A stretch of 64,000 bases of DNA from Paramecium tetraurelia (lineage: Eukaryota > Ciliophora > Oligohymenophorea > Peniculida > Parameciidae), in NCBI RefSeq assembly GCF_000165425.1, contig NW_001799640.1:71825-135824 (forward strand). The letters run 5' to 3'. Position 1 is the first letter of the stretch. Every line of letters starts with the position of its first letter. The translations under genes were made by a program, and so were the position numbers. This document shows, piece by piece, positions 63,922 to 64,000 of this stretch. The notes below the pieces were generated by a model. It ran no database searches. It had not been told where the DNA came from and saw only the letters and a list, made by a program, of their open reading frames with translations.

Positions 63922-64000
63922 ATGTCTACAACATTATTAGTAAAGTTCTCAATGGTTTAAACATCTTTACGAAAGAGAAAAGTTCAATATAATAGGATCT
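63922..64000 (+). CDS. Probable 5' end of a gene cut by the window edge
   Basis: Open frame from ATG 63922 to the window end, MSTTLLVKFSMVQTSLRKRK..., preceded by A/T-rich sequence. Too short to identify. Confidence 0.4.

Overview
The window is compact, AT-rich nuclear DNA from a ciliate, most probably the macronuclear genome of a Paramecium or close relative. TAA and TAG read as glutamine inside recognisable genes and TGA is the only stop. Introns are tiny (about 18-34 nt, nearly all GTA...AG) and splicing them restores frame in dozens of conserved proteins. Spacers between genes are often under 200 bp. Frames and splice sites were read by eye. Most spliced models close exactly (length divisible by three, ending at TGA); exceptions are named in the entries. 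I saw no tRNA, rRNA, CRISPR array, transposon or virus-derived element.

Layout. 0-9.1 kb: CIMIP2/FAM166-type ciliary protein, a broken uS13 (RPS18) copy, a DUF1761-like protein, a large membrane-anchored M16 metallopeptidase, a putative lipidated PP1-docking protein, an IFT46-like protein with a doubled core motif, and a coiled-coil protein. 9.7-14 kb: an EF-hand-like/ankyrin/bromodomain protein resembling apicomplexan BDP1, a frameshifted cyclic-nucleotide-binding-domain protein, and cyclin Y. 14-25 kb: methyltransferase, B-box coiled-coil protein, two unknown proteins, an SR protein with two zinc knuckles, a HEAT-repeat protein and a long coiled coil. 24.7-39 kb: PLP-dependent class V aminotransferase-like enzyme, an Amt-family protein without the twin histidines, coiled-coil proteins, a CK1 kinase, an atypical kinase, a double-CX3C protein, phosphoglycerate mutase and ABCF3/GCN20. 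40-46.5 kb: Myb-like factor, a tandem pair of DMT-type transporters and an LPCAT-like acyltransferase. 46.5-54.5 kb: three paralogous multi-pass proteins built like sensor histidine kinases but with decayed catalytic motifs, interleaved with a second lipidated PP1-docking candidate. 54.7-64 kb: WD40 protein, B-box protein, unknown protein, type I membrane protein, PH-kinase, Rab1-like GTPase and the start of one more gene.

Many genes are for cilia, membranes and phospho-signalling: IFT46-like and CIMIP2 proteins, three kinases, a CDK-partner cyclin, PP1-docking candidates, a Rab, and transporters. There is no operon logic; neighbours are mostly independent transcription units.

The most promising new material is the three-gene family of histidine-kinase-like membrane proteins at 46.6-54.5 kb, the SILK/RVxF N-myristoylation candidate at 51.3 kb, and the Amt protein with Phe and Tyr at the twin-histidine positions.
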